Assembly (NCBI RefSeq): GCF_900105055.1
Contig: NZ_FNTA01000004.1
Location: 806,001-870,000 of the forward strand
Reading direction: 5' to 3'
DNA length: 64,000 nucleotides
Source: Amycolatopsis lurida
GTDB taxonomy: Bacteria; Actinomycetota; Actinomycetes; Mycobacteriales; Pseudonocardiaceae
Each line of letters begins with the position of its first letter. Within the stretch, counting starts at the first letter, position 1. The position numbers and the translations under genes are program-made. Positions 7,232 through 16,417 of this stretch are shown here, piece after piece. Under the pieces are notes generated by a model. That model was not told where the DNA came from, made no database searches, and was given only the letters and a program-made list of their open reading frames with translations.

Positions 7232-9511
7232 GTGCTTCGGGTGACCGAGAATTCCGGCTCGGCCGGATCCGGGGAGACCGGTAAGGCACGCCCGGTTTCG
7301 ACGGCCGCGCTGACCTTCGGGCGCGCATTGCGGCAACGGCGGCAGGCGCGCGGGCTGGCCTTGCGGGATCTCCAGAAACTCGCCTATGTCGACAAAAGCC
7401 TCATCAGCCGGGCCGAACGCGGACTCACCCCGCCGAGCGCGGAATTCGCCGAAGCCTGCGATCGCGCACTGGGCGCGGGCGGGACTTTGATCGTGCTCGC
7501 CGAAGCCGCCCGCGCGGAACCCTATGTGCACCTTCCCCCGCCGCCGGATCATTTCGTCGGCCGTGCGGAACACTTGGCGCTGCTGGACGAAAAAGTGTTC
7601 ACCGAAGCGGCGAAAGTGGTCTTCGTGGCCGGGCCGCCCGGGGTCGGGAAGACCGCGCTCGTGCTGAATTGGGCGAACCGGCGGCAAGAGGAGTTCGACT
7701 GCGTCCTCTGGTCTGATCTTCGCGGCTATGCGGCCGGTTCTCCCGCCCAACCCGCCGACATCCTCGACGACCTTCTGCGCTGCGTCGGGGTCCGCCCCGA
7801 TCGGGTCCCCGCCGAGGAGCACATGCGGCTCGCGCTCCTGAGGGGCCTGCTGCGCGGCCAGCGCACGCTCGTCGTGCTGGACAACGCCCTCGACTCGCAC
7901 CAGGTGCGGCCGGTGCTGCCCGGCACCCCGGACACCACCGTGCTGATCACCAGCAGGCGGCGGTTGTCCGGACTGGTCGTCGGCTCCGGCGCGGTCCAGG
8001 TTTCCTTGGAGCCGCTGCGAGATCTCGAAGCGGCGCGGCTCATGGCCGACCTCATCGGCGACGAACGCGCGGCAGGCGATCCCGAAGGCGTCGGCAGGCT
8101 CGTCCGGCTGTGCGCGGCGCTGCCACTCGCGGTGAACATCGCCGCCGAACGAGTCGCCACGCATCCCCACCAGAGCGTCGGCGACCTCGCCCGTGAACTC
8201 GTCGCCGAGGGGCGAAGGCTGGAACTGCTCGCGGTCGACGACGACGCCGTCGGCGTCCGGGCCGCGTTCAGCTGGTCGTACCGCGCGCTGGAGGCCGACA
8301 CCGCCCGGATGTTCCGGCTGCTCGGCCTCCATCCCGGGCCGCGGTTCACCGCGGGCGCGGCGGCCGCGCTCGCCGGTCTGCCCGAACACGAGGCGCGACG
8401 GCTGCTCGACAAGCTCGTGCACGCGCATCTCGTCCAGCAGATCGGCGCGCGGTACTACCGGTTCCACGATCTGCTCCGCGTCTACGCCGCCGAAGAGGCC
8501 GCCGCCGCACAGTGGCGGGAGGAGCGGGAGGCGGCGGTCTCCCGGCTGACCCACTGGTACCTCTACGCCGCCAACGCGGCGAGCTGGACGCTGACCCCGG
8601 CCCGCGACCACCACATCGACCTGGGGCCCGCGCCCGAAGGCGTGGAGCCGCTCCGGTTCGCCACGTTCGACGAGGCCTATATCTGGTGCGCGTCGGAGAT
8701 GCCGAGCATCACCGGTGTCGCCCGCCTGGCGCTGGACCACGGGCTGTACGAGATCGGCTGGCGGCTGCCGGTGGAGCTGTTCGACTACCACCTGCTCGGC
8801 AGGCCGTGGCAGACGTGGATCTCCAGCCACGAGGTGGCGATCGAGTCCGCGGAGGCGGGCGGCGACCTCGGCGGACTGGCGTGGTCGGCGATCAACCTCG
8901 CCGAGGCGCACCGGCGGCGTGGCGACCTCGACCGCGCGAGCGAACTGTTCGGCCGGGCCGTCGACCTCGCGGGAGAGATCGGTGAGAACCCGAGCCTCGG
9001 CTGGGCACTGGTCGGACTCGGCAACATCGCGCACGAGCGGGAGGACTACGCCGAAGCCGTGCGGCTCGCCGGGCAGAGCGTGGAGGTGAACGCCCGGATC
9101 GGCTACCGGCTCGGCGAAGCGACCGCACGGGTCCACCTCGGCCGCGCGTACCGCGACCTCGGCGAACGGGACCAGGCCCTCGACCACGGCCTGCGCGCCT
9201 TCGACACCTACGCGAAGGACGCCGACCAGCACGGCATGGGGTTCGCCTTGGTGCCGCTGGCCAGGACCTGCCGCCGGTTCGGCGATCTCGAGCAGGCGCT
9301 CGGGTACTGCGAGCAGGCGCTGACCGCCTACCGGAACTGCGGCGACGTCTGGGGACAGGCCGACGCCCTCGACGAACGCGGGTGCGCGCTGGCCGCGCGG
9401 GGAAACACCGACGAGGCCATGGCGGTGTGGCGCGACGCGCTCCAGCTCGTCATGGATCTCGACGACCGGAAGGCGAGCGTGCTGCGGGGCCGTCTCGAAG
9501 GCGCGGTGTGA
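7232..9511 (+). CDS. HTH (XRE) - NB-ARC - TPR transcriptional regulator
   Basis: This 759-residue multidomain regulator starts with an XRE helix-turn-helix (about residues 28-85: RRQARGLALRDLQKLAYVDKS...SRAERG), then a STAND/NB-ARC ATPase domain (about 105-410) with Walker A GPPGVGKTAL and Walker B TLVVLDNA, a winged-helix-like spacer, and a C-terminal block of TPR repeats (about 520-750). Proteins of this design act as nucleotide-driven switches that sense a ligand or partner through the TPRs; many are cluster-type regulators of secondary metabolism. GTG 7232 is given; GTG 7241 with AAAGG 8 nt upstream is an equally good or better start. It is divergent from the MRDREM micro-ORF and EamA transporter, which are candidate targets. 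Confidence 0.88.
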   Translation: MLRVTENSGSAGSGETGKARPVSTAALTFGRALRQRRQARGLALRDLQKLAYVDKSLISRAERGLTPPSAEFAEACDRALGAGGTLIVLAEAARAEPYVHLPPPPDHFVGRAEHLALLDEKVFTEAAKVVFVAGPPGVGKTALVLNWANRRQEEFDCVLWSDLRGYAAGSPAQPADILDDLLRCVGVRPDRVPAEEHMRLALLRGLLRGQRTLVVLDNALDSHQVRPVLPGTPDTTVLITSRRRLSGLVVGSGAVQVSLEPLRDLEAARLMADLIGDERAAGDPEGVGRLVRLCAALPLAVNIAAERVATHPHQSVGDLARELVAEGRRLELLAVDDDAVGVRAAFSWSYRALEADTARMFRLLGLHPGPRFTAGAAAALAGLPEHEARRLLDKLVHAHLVQQIGARYYRFHDLLRVYAAEEAAAAQWREEREAAVSRLTHWYLYAANAASWTLTPARDHHIDLGPAPEGVEPLRFATFDEAYIWCASEMPSITGVARLALDHGLYEIGWRLPVELFDYHLLGRPWQTWISSHEVAIESAEAGGDLGGLAWSAINLAEAHRRRGDLDRASELFGRAVDLAGEIGENPSLGWALVGLGNIAHEREDYAEAVRLAGQSVEVNARIGYRLGEATARVHLGRAYRDLGERDQALDHGLRAFDTYAKDADQHGMGFALVPLARTCRRFGDLEQALGYCEQALTAYRNCGDVWGQADALDERGCALAARGNTDEAMAVWRDALQLVMDLDDRKASVLRGRLEGAV

Positions 9512-9534
9512 CCTCAGGGCGCATGCCCGCCTCG

Positions 9535-9693
9535 GACGACACGCGTGATTGGACGGACGACACGCGTGATCACAGGGACGACACGCGTGATTGGGCGGAC
9601 GACTCACCGATAGCCGGATCCCGCCGCGTTGTCGTCTCTCTGGACACGCGTGTCGTCCGCCTGATCACGCGTGTCGTCCGTTCGATCACACGA
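9535..9693. repeat. Inverted array of 21-bp units (3 + 3)
   Basis: Three contiguous units of exactly 21 bp (9535-9555, 9556-9576, 9577-9597) share the core GACGACACGCGTGAT. After a 33-bp spacer, three inverted 21-bp units follow (9631-9651, 9652-9672, 9673-9693) with GTCGTC and ATCACGCGT. The array occupies the gap between two convergent genes. The period is two helical turns, so all units face the same side of DNA; as RNA the two halves would form a long imperfect hairpin. A second array with the same design but different core lies at 49652-49793. Confidence 0.85.
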
Positions 9694-9713
9694 GCCGGTG
9701 GACCGGGCACGGG

Positions 9714-10940
9714 CTAGAGCTTCACCGGCAGGTGGTGCAGACCGCGGGTGATCGCGCTCGGCCACCACACGAGCCGGTCCTCGGACACGGTCAGCGTCAT
9801 CGACGGCGCGCGGCCGAACAACGTCTCCAGTGCCGCGGACGCCTGCATCCGCGCGAGCGCGGCGCCGATGCAGATATGCGGGCCGACGCCGAAGGCCACG
9901 TGCCGCACCGGCCGCTCGCCCGGCCGGAAGGCGAGCGGTTCGGGGTGCACCTCCGGATCGCGGTTGGCCGCCAGCAACGACAACAGGATCGGATCGCCCG
10001 CCTCCATCCGCTGCCCGGCGAGTTCCATCGGTTCGGTGACGAAGCGCCAGCTCGTGTTCTGCAGCGGGGTGTCGCGGCGCAGGACCTCCTCGATGACGAG
10101 CGTCAGGTGTGCGCCGTCGGCGCGGGCGCGGGCCGCCTCCTCCGGATGCGTGATGAGGGTCAGCGCGGTGGACGCGATGAGGCTGATCGTCGTCTCGTGC
10201 CCGGCGATCAGGGAGAGGAACGCCGTCGCGGCGACCTCTTCGCCGGTCAGTTTCCCGGCGGCCTCGTGTGCGAGGAGATCGCTGATCAGATCCGCCCCCG
10301 GTTCGGCGCGTTTGCGGGCGACGACGTCGGCGAGCAGCGCGTCCAGATCGTCGGTCGCCTTGAGCATCGACGCCATGTCCGTGACGTCGCCGGCGGCCAC
10401 CACCAGCGCGGGCGGGCGGACCTCGTCCAGCAGGTCGTCCGGGATGCCGATCAGCTCGCAGATCGACCGGATCCCCAGCGGGTACGCGAAATCCTCGACG
10501 AGGTCGCCCTCCCCCCGGTCGAGGATCGGGTCGAGCAGTTCGTTCGCGAGCCGATGCGTGCGGTCGCGCATGTGCTGCAGCCGCCGAGGGCCGAAGGCAC
10601 CGGCGCAGGCCTTGCGCAGCCGTGCGTGTTCTTCGCCCTCGAAGTTGTTCATATGCCCGATGAGCGTCGGCCGGTGGTCGGCAGGCAGCCCGAGATTGGC
10701 CTTGCGCCAGTGGTCCGCCGCGACGGACGGGCATTTGGACAAGCGCGGGTCGGCCATCGCGGAAACGACGTCCGCGTGCCGGGTCAGCAACCAGGTCCAG
10801 GTGTCGCCGGGCAGCGGGAGCCGGAACGCGGGAGCGTTCGCCCGGAGCCATTCGTAGGCGGGTGAGGGATTCCTGTCGAATTCCGGGCCGAACATCACCG
10901 GAACGGCGTCGTCGTATGCGGCGTCAGGCATACGAGCCAC
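9714..10940 (-). CDS. Cytochrome P450
   Basis: The 408-residue protein has the full set of bacterial class I P450 landmarks: HMNNFEGEEHARLRKACAGAF (C-helix WxxxR region variant), I-helix SLIAGHETT, the K-helix E-x-x-R in VIEEVLRRDTP, and the haem loop HVAFGVGPHICIGA with Cys357 as the proximal ligand. It resembles CYP105/CYP107-type hydroxylases of actinomycetes, which act on macrolides, terpenes or xenobiotics; the substrate is unknown. No ferredoxin or ferredoxin reductase gene is adjacent. Starts at GTG 10940 or ATG 10931 (MPDAAYDD) are both possible. Its stop codon is 21 bp from the end of the 21-bp repeat array. Confidence 0.93.
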   Translation of the reverse strand: MARMPDAAYDDAVPVMFGPEFDRNPSPAYEWLRANAPAFRLPLPGDTWTWLLTRHADVVSAMADPRLSKCPSVAADHWRKANLGLPADHRPTLIGHMNNFEGEEHARLRKACAGAFGPRRLQHMRDRTHRLANELLDPILDRGEGDLVEDFAYPLGIRSICELIGIPDDLLDEVRPPALVVAAGDVTDMASMLKATDDLDALLADVVARKRAEPGADLISDLLAHEAAGKLTGEEVAATAFLSLIAGHETTISLIASTALTLITHPEEAARARADGAHLTLVIEEVLRRDTPLQNTSWRFVTEPMELAGQRMEAGDPILLSLLAANRDPEVHPEPLAFRPGERPVRHVAFGVGPHICIGAALARMQASAALETLFGRAPSMTLTVSEDRLVWWPSAITRGLHHLPVKL

Positions 10941-11078
10941 GATGCCAGCTTGTGGCGGATCGGCGTCCGGCGAACGTGGGTATCGGCCTGTCTCACGGGA
11001 TCGTCAACGCGCTCCCCCTGTCACCCCCTTGTGGTGACCCAGCAAGATCGAAGCGGGTGCGGTGCGTAGCGGTGGGAG

Positions 11079-12566
11079 GTGACCCTCGTCAGCGAGTTCG
11101 GCAAGCACGACCCTGACTCGGCCTCGGAGCCTCCGCGCGGTTCGCTCCGGGGTTTCGCCGACACCGTCGGCCTCGCCGCCGCCCGCGTCTGGCGGCTGCG
11201 TGGTCGTGCCTGGAACACCCTGCGGCATCCGGCGGGCTGGGAGCTGTGGCGACTGCCGCCCGCGGCGGTCTTCTGGATGCTCGGCACCGAGATCGCCGTC
11301 GCGGCTTGGGCGCTGTACAGCGGGTTCAAGGCCTCCACCACGAACACCGATCTCGTCCGCTTCGGCGTGATCGCGTGCTGTGCGATCTGGTACGTCGTCC
11401 AGACGCAGCATCCGGAGGAACAGCGCCGGGCCGACGACCGGCGCGGCGAGCACATCGACCAGACCGCCGTCTGGCTGGGCGGGGCGGCCGTCCTGCTGCC
11501 GCCCGCGTTGTCGCTCGCGTTGCTGCTGATGGTGCGCGTGCAGCGCTACTCCATCGCGCACAAGGCGATGACGACGTTCCTCTTCACCACCGCCGCGCAC
11601 GCCGCCTCCATCCTCGGCGTGCACACGATCACCGAACTGACGGCACTGCACACCTGGCTCGAATCGGGCACGCTCCCCCAGGGGCCGGGTGACATCGCGA
11701 TCGCCGCCGTCGCGCTGGTGGGCGCCGCGCTCTGGTACTTCGCGTCGCAGACACTCCTGATCAGCATCGCGCGCGGCCTCGCGTGGGGCGGCTGGCGGCG
11801 GCAGAAGCTGATCGGCAGCTGGGCCGACAACGCGGACTTCGTCTACGCGCTGCAACTCGCCGCGTGCACCACCATCCTCGGCGCGGTCAACATCGCGCTG
11901 GTGCCGCTCGTGATGATCGGGGTCGCGCTGCGGTCGACCCGGCTCTCGCAGGCGCTGGCGGACACGATCGCGCGCAGCCAGCGCGACCGGAAGACCGGAC
12001 TGCTGACCGAGGACTCCTTCCACGCCCCCGCGGCCCTGCGACTGCTCGAAGATCAGACCGGACGGCGGCCGACGGCGTTCCTGATGCTGGATCTCGACCA
12101 CTTCAAGCAGTGGAACGACAAGTACGGGCATTCCGGCGGCGACATCGTGCTCGGCTGCGTCAGTGCCGTGCTGCGGCAGAACACCCGCTCCACCGACATC
12201 GTCGGGCGGTGGGGCGGCGAGGAGTTCTCGGTGCTGCTGCCGGACACCACGCGCGAGGAGGCGACGCGGATCGCCGAGCGGATCCGGGCGGCCGTCGAAG
12301 AGACCGCCATCACCGGCCTGACCGAACTCGCCAGCGGGCACGCCACCAACGAACCCCGCGCGGTGGGACCGATCCACGGCTGCACCGTGTCGATCGGCGT
12401 CGGGCTCTCACCCGAACATTCGACGGATTACGGCGAGCTGTTCCGCGTGGCGGACGCGGCCATGTACCAAGCGAAACGGAGCGGACGGAACCGCGTGGTC
12501 GTGGCACCCTCCGCGGTCCCGCCCTCGCCCCGGACGCCGATGTCGCCGTTGAGCCGGGTGGACTGA
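11079..12566 (+). CDS. Membrane diguanylate cyclase (GGDEF)
   Basis: A 495-residue protein with an N-terminal membrane part (about residues 55-300, five to six hydrophobic segments) and a C-terminal GGDEF domain (about 305-480). The active-site signature is present as GGEEF (residues 379-383) and the allosteric inhibition site RxxD as RSTD five residues before it, so an active, product-inhibited c-di-GMP synthase is expected. No EAL domain. GTG 11079 has GGGAG directly abutting it, so the start is uncertain or the mRNA is leaderless. The protein at 22554-23852 is a paralogue with the same membrane region (shared TxTDLVRFGV). In streptomycetes c-di-GMP controls development via BldD. Confidence 0.9.
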   Translation: MTLVSEFGKHDPDSASEPPRGSLRGFADTVGLAAARVWRLRGRAWNTLRHPAGWELWRLPPAAVFWMLGTEIAVAAWALYSGFKASTTNTDLVRFGVIACCAIWYVVQTQHPEEQRRADDRRGEHIDQTAVWLGGAAVLLPPALSLALLLMVRVQRYSIAHKAMTTFLFTTAAHAASILGVHTITELTALHTWLESGTLPQGPGDIAIAAVALVGAALWYFASQTLLISIARGLAWGGWRRQKLIGSWADNADFVYALQLAACTTILGAVNIALVPLVMIGVALRSTRLSQALADTIARSQRDRKTGLLTEDSFHAPAALRLLEDQTGRRPTAFLMLDLDHFKQWNDKYGHSGGDIVLGCVSAVLRQNTRSTDIVGRWGGEEFSVLLPDTTREEATRIAERIRAAVEETAITGLTELASGHATNEPRAVGPIHGCTVSIGVGLSPEHSTDYGELFRVADAAMYQAKRSGRNRVVVAPSAVPPSPRTPMSPLSRVD

Positions 12567-12570
12567 CGCG

Positions 12571-13518
12571 TCAGCGACGGGTCACGAGGCGGGTTTCGAG
12601 CAGATCGTCGACCACCCGGGTCTCCACACCGGTCCGTCGTTCGAACGCGGAGCCGCGCAACGGCCACAGCGCGACCAGCACGATCCCCACCGCCGCGCAC
12701 GCGGCCAGCACCAGCGCGGCGACGAACTGGGCGGCCCCGGCGGTCGCCGTGCTCAGCACCGCGAAGCCGAGCAGGACGATCCCGGTGGGCAGCACCGCGG
12801 CCAGCGCGACCAGGGAAGCGGGGGTGCGGCGCAGGTCCCGGCGCCGGGTGGTCAGCCAGGCGGCGAGCAGGCAGGCGAACGACGCCGCCAGCAGGCAGGA
12901 GCCCGCGGTGTCGCTGAGCCGGTGCCAGCCCAGCGCGATGGTCGACGACGCGACCCAGGCGACGCCGACGCCGCCGATCCCGATGATCGCCGGACGGAAT
13001 CGTTGCGGCAGAACGAAAGCGAGCGCCATCAGGATGGCCATGGCGGCGCTGACGTGGCCGCTGGGGAAACTGTTGTGCCCCGGCCCGCGGCCGCCGTCGG
13101 GCAGTTCGGGGCGGACGAGGACGTAGAGCTTGAGCAACTGCGCGGCGACGAGCGGGAGCACGAGGACGCACAGCGCGGGGACGAGGAGGCCGGGTTTGCG
13201 CCGGAGCAGCGCCAGGACGACGAGCCCGATCCCGGCGGCGCCGATCACGAGCACCATGTCCTGGTCGCGCAGCGGTCCCGCCCAGTCCATTGTGGACCAC
13301 TGACCGGACTGCGCGCTGCGGACGACGCCGTTCTCCGCGAGCTGTCCGGCCGACGTGTGCACGAACAGCACATAGCTCACGAGGAACGCGACGGCCAGTC
13401 CCAGTCCGGTGGCGAGCTGGAACACGGCCCTGGAGAGGGTCCGCCTGGTCTCGGCGTGCCGTCCCGGCAGCGGACGGCGGGCGGGGGTCGGCTTCGCTTC
13501 GTGGATGAGTAGGGCCAT
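12571..13518 (-). CDS. PAP2 superfamily membrane phosphatase
   Basis: The product (315 residues from ATG 13518; GTG 13536 is an alternative) has around six to eight membrane segments and the three PAP2 motifs: K-L-Y-V-L-V-R-P (KX6RP), P-S-G-H in NSFPSGHVSAAM, and SSTIALGWHRLSDTAG (SRX5HX3D type with the first Arg replaced by Ser-Thr). Members dephosphorylate lipid phosphates such as phosphatidic acid, PGP or undecaprenyl pyrophosphate. The substrate is not predictable. It is convergent with the diguanylate cyclase gene (4 bp between the stop codons) and divergent from the two-component system that follows. Confidence 0.85.
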   Translation of the reverse strand: MALLIHEAKPTPARRPLPGRHAETRRTLSRAVFQLATGLGLAVAFLVSYVLFVHTSAGQLAENGVVRSAQSGQWSTMDWAGPLRDQDMVLVIGAAGIGLVVLALLRRKPGLLVPALCVLVLPLVAAQLLKLYVLVRPELPDGGRGPGHNSFPSGHVSAAMAILMALAFVLPQRFRPAIIGIGGVGVAWVASSTIALGWHRLSDTAGSCLLAASFACLLAAWLTTRRRDLRRTPASLVALAAVLPTGIVLLGFAVLSTATAGAAQFVAALVLAACAAVGIVLVALWPLRGSAFERRTGVETRVVDDLLETRLVTRR

Positions 13519-13628
13519 GCGTCTCACTGTCCCCACGGCGTTTAGCCAAGAGGTCCGGACAATGTCATGGTTCTGCTACAAGATCGAGCCGAGTCGCACA
13601 CGCGCGGCGACGTCCGAATAATGGCGGC

Positions 13629-14318
13629 GTGGCCAGTGTCCTTTTGATCGAAGACGACGCGTCCGTGCGGGAGGGGCTGGAACTCGCGCTGCGCCGGCAG
13701 GCGCACACCGTCCACACCGCCGAGAGCGGTGAGCTCGGACTGGAGAAACTGCGGGTGTTCCAGCCCGACATCGTCGTGCTGGACCTGATGCTCCCCGGCA
13801 TCGACGGCTTCGAGACCTGCCGCCGCATCCGCTCGGCGGGCGAGGTGCCGATCATCATGCTCACCGCCCGCAGCGACGATTTCGACATCGTGGCCGGCCT
13901 GGAGGCCGGCGCCGACGACTACGTGACCAAGCCGATCGAACCCCGCGTGCTCGACGCCCGGATCCGGGCGGTGCTGCGCCGCGCGGTGAGCGAGAAGCCC
14001 GCGAACGACGCCGCCGCCGGGGAGCGGCACGGCGGCCTGGTCATCGACCGGGCGGGCCTGGTGGTCACGAAGAACGGCGAGCCGGTCTCGCTCACCCCGA
14101 CCGAGCTGAAACTGCTGCTGGAGCTGTCGCGTACGCCCGGCCAGGTCTACAGCCGCCAGCAGATCCTCTCCGCCGTCTGGGATCACGACTACCTCGGCGA
14201 CTCCCGGCTGGTCGACGCCTGTGTCCAGCGGCTGCGCGCGAAGATCGAAGACGTCCCCGCGAAACCCGAACACGTCCAGACCGTCCGCGGCTTCGGGTAC
14301 CGGTTCGGCCGTTCATGA
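13629..14318 (+). CDS. OmpR/PhoB-type response regulator (CseB-like)
   Basis: The 229-residue protein has a receiver domain (residues 1-118) with acidic pocket Glu8/Asp9/Asp10, phospho-acceptor Asp52 (VVLDLMLPG), Thr79 and Lys101, and a winged-helix OmpR DNA-binding domain (about 135-228: LTPTELKLLLELSRTPGQVYSRQQIL...VQTVRGFGYRF). The GLEAGADDYVTKP segment and partner order recall CseB of streptomycetes, which controls a cell-envelope stress response. The GTG start at 13629 is leaderless or poorly served. The stop overlaps the kinase start by 4 bp (ATGA), so the two are translationally coupled. Confidence 0.92.
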   Translation: MASVLLIEDDASVREGLELALRRQAHTVHTAESGELGLEKLRVFQPDIVVLDLMLPGIDGFETCRRIRSAGEVPIIMLTARSDDFDIVAGLEAGADDYVTKPIEPRVLDARIRAVLRRAVSEKPANDAAAGERHGGLVIDRAGLVVTKNGEPVSLTPTELKLLLELSRTPGQVYSRQQILSAVWDHDYLGDSRLVDACVQRLRAKIEDVPAKPEHVQTVRGFGYRFGRS

Positions 14319-15727
14319 GGCTGCTCTCCGGGCTGCGGCCCCGGCTCATCCTGGCCTTCGCGGCGATGGCGATCATCGGCGCGGCGGCCGCGGCGGGGGC
14401 CAGTTACGTCTCGGCGAGGAACGCGATCCTCAAATCCGTCCAAGACGCGGCGATGGATCAGCTGAAGGACCGGGTCGGCGCCTACGACCGCCCGCTGTCC
14501 ACGCCACCGACCCAGGACCAGCTCAACGACTTCGCGGGCAGCCTGCGATTGAACGCCGTCGCGGTCCACGGCAACCTGCGGTCGGTCAACGGCCCCGACC
14601 TGACCCGGTTCTCCACCGAACTGCGGCGGACGGTCGCGGGCGACATCCGTATCCAGTTCCAGCGGCTGGACCGCGACACCGGCCCCGAACTCCAGGTCGG
14701 CCTGCCGGTGCTGGCGCGACAGCCCGACGGGTCGCCAAGGGCCAGCGGCATCGAGGTGTATTCGCTCACCTCGCTCGTCCAGCAGCAGCAGGCCATCGAC
14801 GAACTCGCGAAATCCGCCTGGCAGATGGCCGCGCTCGTCCTTCCGCTGGCCGCGGCGCTGGCCCTGCTCGCGGCGAGACAGGTGCTGAGACCGGTGCGGG
14901 CGCTCAACACCGCCGCCGCCCAGCTCGGTGAGGGCAGGCTCGACGTCCGGCTGCCCGCCAAGGGGTCCGACGAGCTGGCCGAGCTGGTCACGACCTTCAA
15001 CAACACCGCCGCCGAACTGGAACGCACCGTCGGCGAGCTGAGAGCCATGGAGGCCGACGCCCGCCGGTTCGTCGCCGACGTCTCGCACGAACTCCGCACG
15101 CCGCTCGCGGCGATGAACGCGGTCACCGACGTCCTGGACGAGGACGCGGAGGCACTGCCGCCGGACACGGCCGTCGCGGCACGGCTGGTCTCGGGCGAGA
15201 CCCGGAGGCTGACCCGGCTGGTCCAGGACCTGGTCGAGATCTCCCGGTTCGACGCGGGCCGCGCCGAACTCGTGCTCGACGAATGGGATCTCGCGACGGC
15301 GATCCGCGACAGCCTCGACGCCCGCGGCTGGCGCGAGGGCGAAGACCTGGTCACCGACCTGCCGGAAGGCGTCCTCGCCCGCGTCGACCGGCGGCGGCTC
15401 GACCTGATCGTGGCGAATCTCGTGGGCAACGCGTTCCGGCACGGCGCGGCGCCGGTCGAAGTCCGCCTGCGCGCCGGCGGCGACGGCGTCACCCTGGAGG
15501 TCGAGGATCACGGACCCGGTATCGATCCCGAGATCCTGCCGCACGTGTTCGACCGGTTCACCAAGGCCGACACCGCCCGTGCCCGCTCCGAGGGCAGCGG
15601 GCTCGGCCTGGCGATCGCGCTGGAGAACGCGCGACTGCACGGCGGCGACATCACCGCCGCCGACACCGGGCACGGCGCCCGGTTCGTCCTGCGCCTGCCG
15701 CACCGGACCGAAGGGGGCACGCGATGA
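14315..15727 (+). CDS. Sensor histidine kinase (CseC-like)
   Basis: A 470-residue kinase with a first membrane segment at about residues 10-30, an extracytoplasmic loop of about 130 residues, a second membrane segment at about 168-188, HAMP (about 190-240), HisKA with H-box FVADVSHELRTPL (His258) and an HATPase domain with N (VANLVGNAFRHG), G1 (DHGPGI), F and G2 (EGSGLGLAI) boxes. All catalytic boxes are intact. It forms an operon with the response regulator before it and the lipoprotein after it, joined by ATGA overlaps on both sides, which suggests that the lipoprotein modulates signal detection at the membrane. Confidence 0.93.
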   Translation: MRLLSGLRPRLILAFAAMAIIGAAAAAGASYVSARNAILKSVQDAAMDQLKDRVGAYDRPLSTPPTQDQLNDFAGSLRLNAVAVHGNLRSVNGPDLTRFSTELRRTVAGDIRIQFQRLDRDTGPELQVGLPVLARQPDGSPRASGIEVYSLTSLVQQQQAIDELAKSAWQMAALVLPLAAALALLAARQVLRPVRALNTAAAQLGEGRLDVRLPAKGSDELAELVTTFNNTAAELERTVGELRAMEADARRFVADVSHELRTPLAAMNAVTDVLDEDAEALPPDTAVAARLVSGETRRLTRLVQDLVEISRFDAGRAELVLDEWDLATAIRDSLDARGWREGEDLVTDLPEGVLARVDRRRLDLIVANLVGNAFRHGAAPVEVRLRAGGDGVTLEVEDHGPGIDPEILPHVFDRFTKADTARARSEGSGLGLAIALENARLHGGDITAADTGHGARFVLRLPHRTEGGTR

Positions 15728-16221
15728 GAAGGACCCGGGCACTGCCCGCCCTCGCGGCCGCGATGCTGCTGGCGGCCTGCGGCGTGCAGCCGACCGGAGT
15801 CGTCCCGGCCGGGCCCGGCCCGTCGATCCGAGCGACCACGGAGATGTACCTTCTCGGCGGTCTGACGCTGTACTTCGTCTCCGACGGCCGGGTCATCCCG
15901 GTGGCGCGGCCCACCCAAGGCTTCATCTCACCCGAAGGCGCGCTCACGTTGCTGCTGAAGGGGCCGACGGAGCGGGAAGCCGCGCAGGGCCTCACCACGT
16001 TCGTCCCGGCGGAGTTGGGGCGGGTCGGGGTGTTCTCGGGCGACCCGACCACCATCGTGCTGCCGTTCGGTGTGCGGAAACTTTCGAACCAGGCCATCAA
16101 CCAGCTGGTCTGCACCACGATCGCGGCCTCCGCAGCGACCAGCCGGACGCTGCGCTCCCCGGGAGTGAACGTGACCTCGCCGGACGGGGACGTGTACTTC
16201 CAATCCTGCAAGGCGGATTGA
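15724..16221 (+). CDS. Lipoprotein linked to the two-component system
   Basis: The 165-residue protein begins with a type II signal peptide (MRRTRALPALAAAMLLAAC) whose lipobox LAAC predicts lipidation at Cys19. The mature part (TLYFVSDGRVIPVARP..., LLLKGPTEREAAQGLTTFVP) resembles the GerMN/LpqB-type small extracytoplasmic domain. The ATG overlaps the kinase stop (ATGA at 15724-15727). In streptomycete sigE-cse operons the lipoprotein CseA precedes cseB; here a lipoprotein follows the kinase and no sigE is next to it, so the role as sensor modulator is inference from context. Confidence 0.83.
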   Translation: MRRTRALPALAAAMLLAACGVQPTGVVPAGPGPSIRATTEMYLLGGLTLYFVSDGRVIPVARPTQGFISPEGALTLLLKGPTEREAAQGLTTFVPAELGRVGVFSGDPTTIVLPFGVRKLSNQAINQLVCTTIAASAATSRTLRSPGVNVTSPDGDVYFQSCKAD

Positions 16222-16234
16222 ATTCGTCACTCAC

Positions 16235-16254
16235 AGTGCTCACATAAAAGCACT
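16235..16254 (+). terminator. Weak hairpin after the two-component operon
   Basis: AGTGCT at 16235-16240 pairs with AGCACT at 16249-16254 around an 8-nt loop, followed by TTCTTGT. It lies 14 nt after the lipoprotein stop and is the only terminator-like structure between this operon and the next gene. The stem is only 6 bp, so the call is tentative. Confidence 0.35.
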
Positions 16255-16417
16255 TCTTGTGTCTGTACGGACGTGAGCCTCTTTTGGTTCACCGATCAAG
16301 GTAACTGTGGGCGAACACACTCGGGCGTGACATTGCCGTGTCCTTTTCGTAATGTTGCCCGGAGCTCGCGGCCCCCGACGCGAGTTCCCGTCCCCGAAGT
16401 GGTGAGTGATCAGAGAA

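Noticed and set aside
6965..9607. 880-codon open frame on the minus strand
   Set aside because: Antisense of the HTH/NB-ARC/TPR regulator; the plus-strand protein has intact Walker and TPR motifs.
9535..9693. CRISPR array
   Set aside because: Units are contiguous with no unique spacers, the second half is inverted, and no cas gene is present.
16222..16417. ydaO-type c-di-AMP riboswitch before the cell-wall peptidase-like gene
   Set aside because: Such genes often carry one in actinobacteria, but the conserved core blocks are not visible in this leader.
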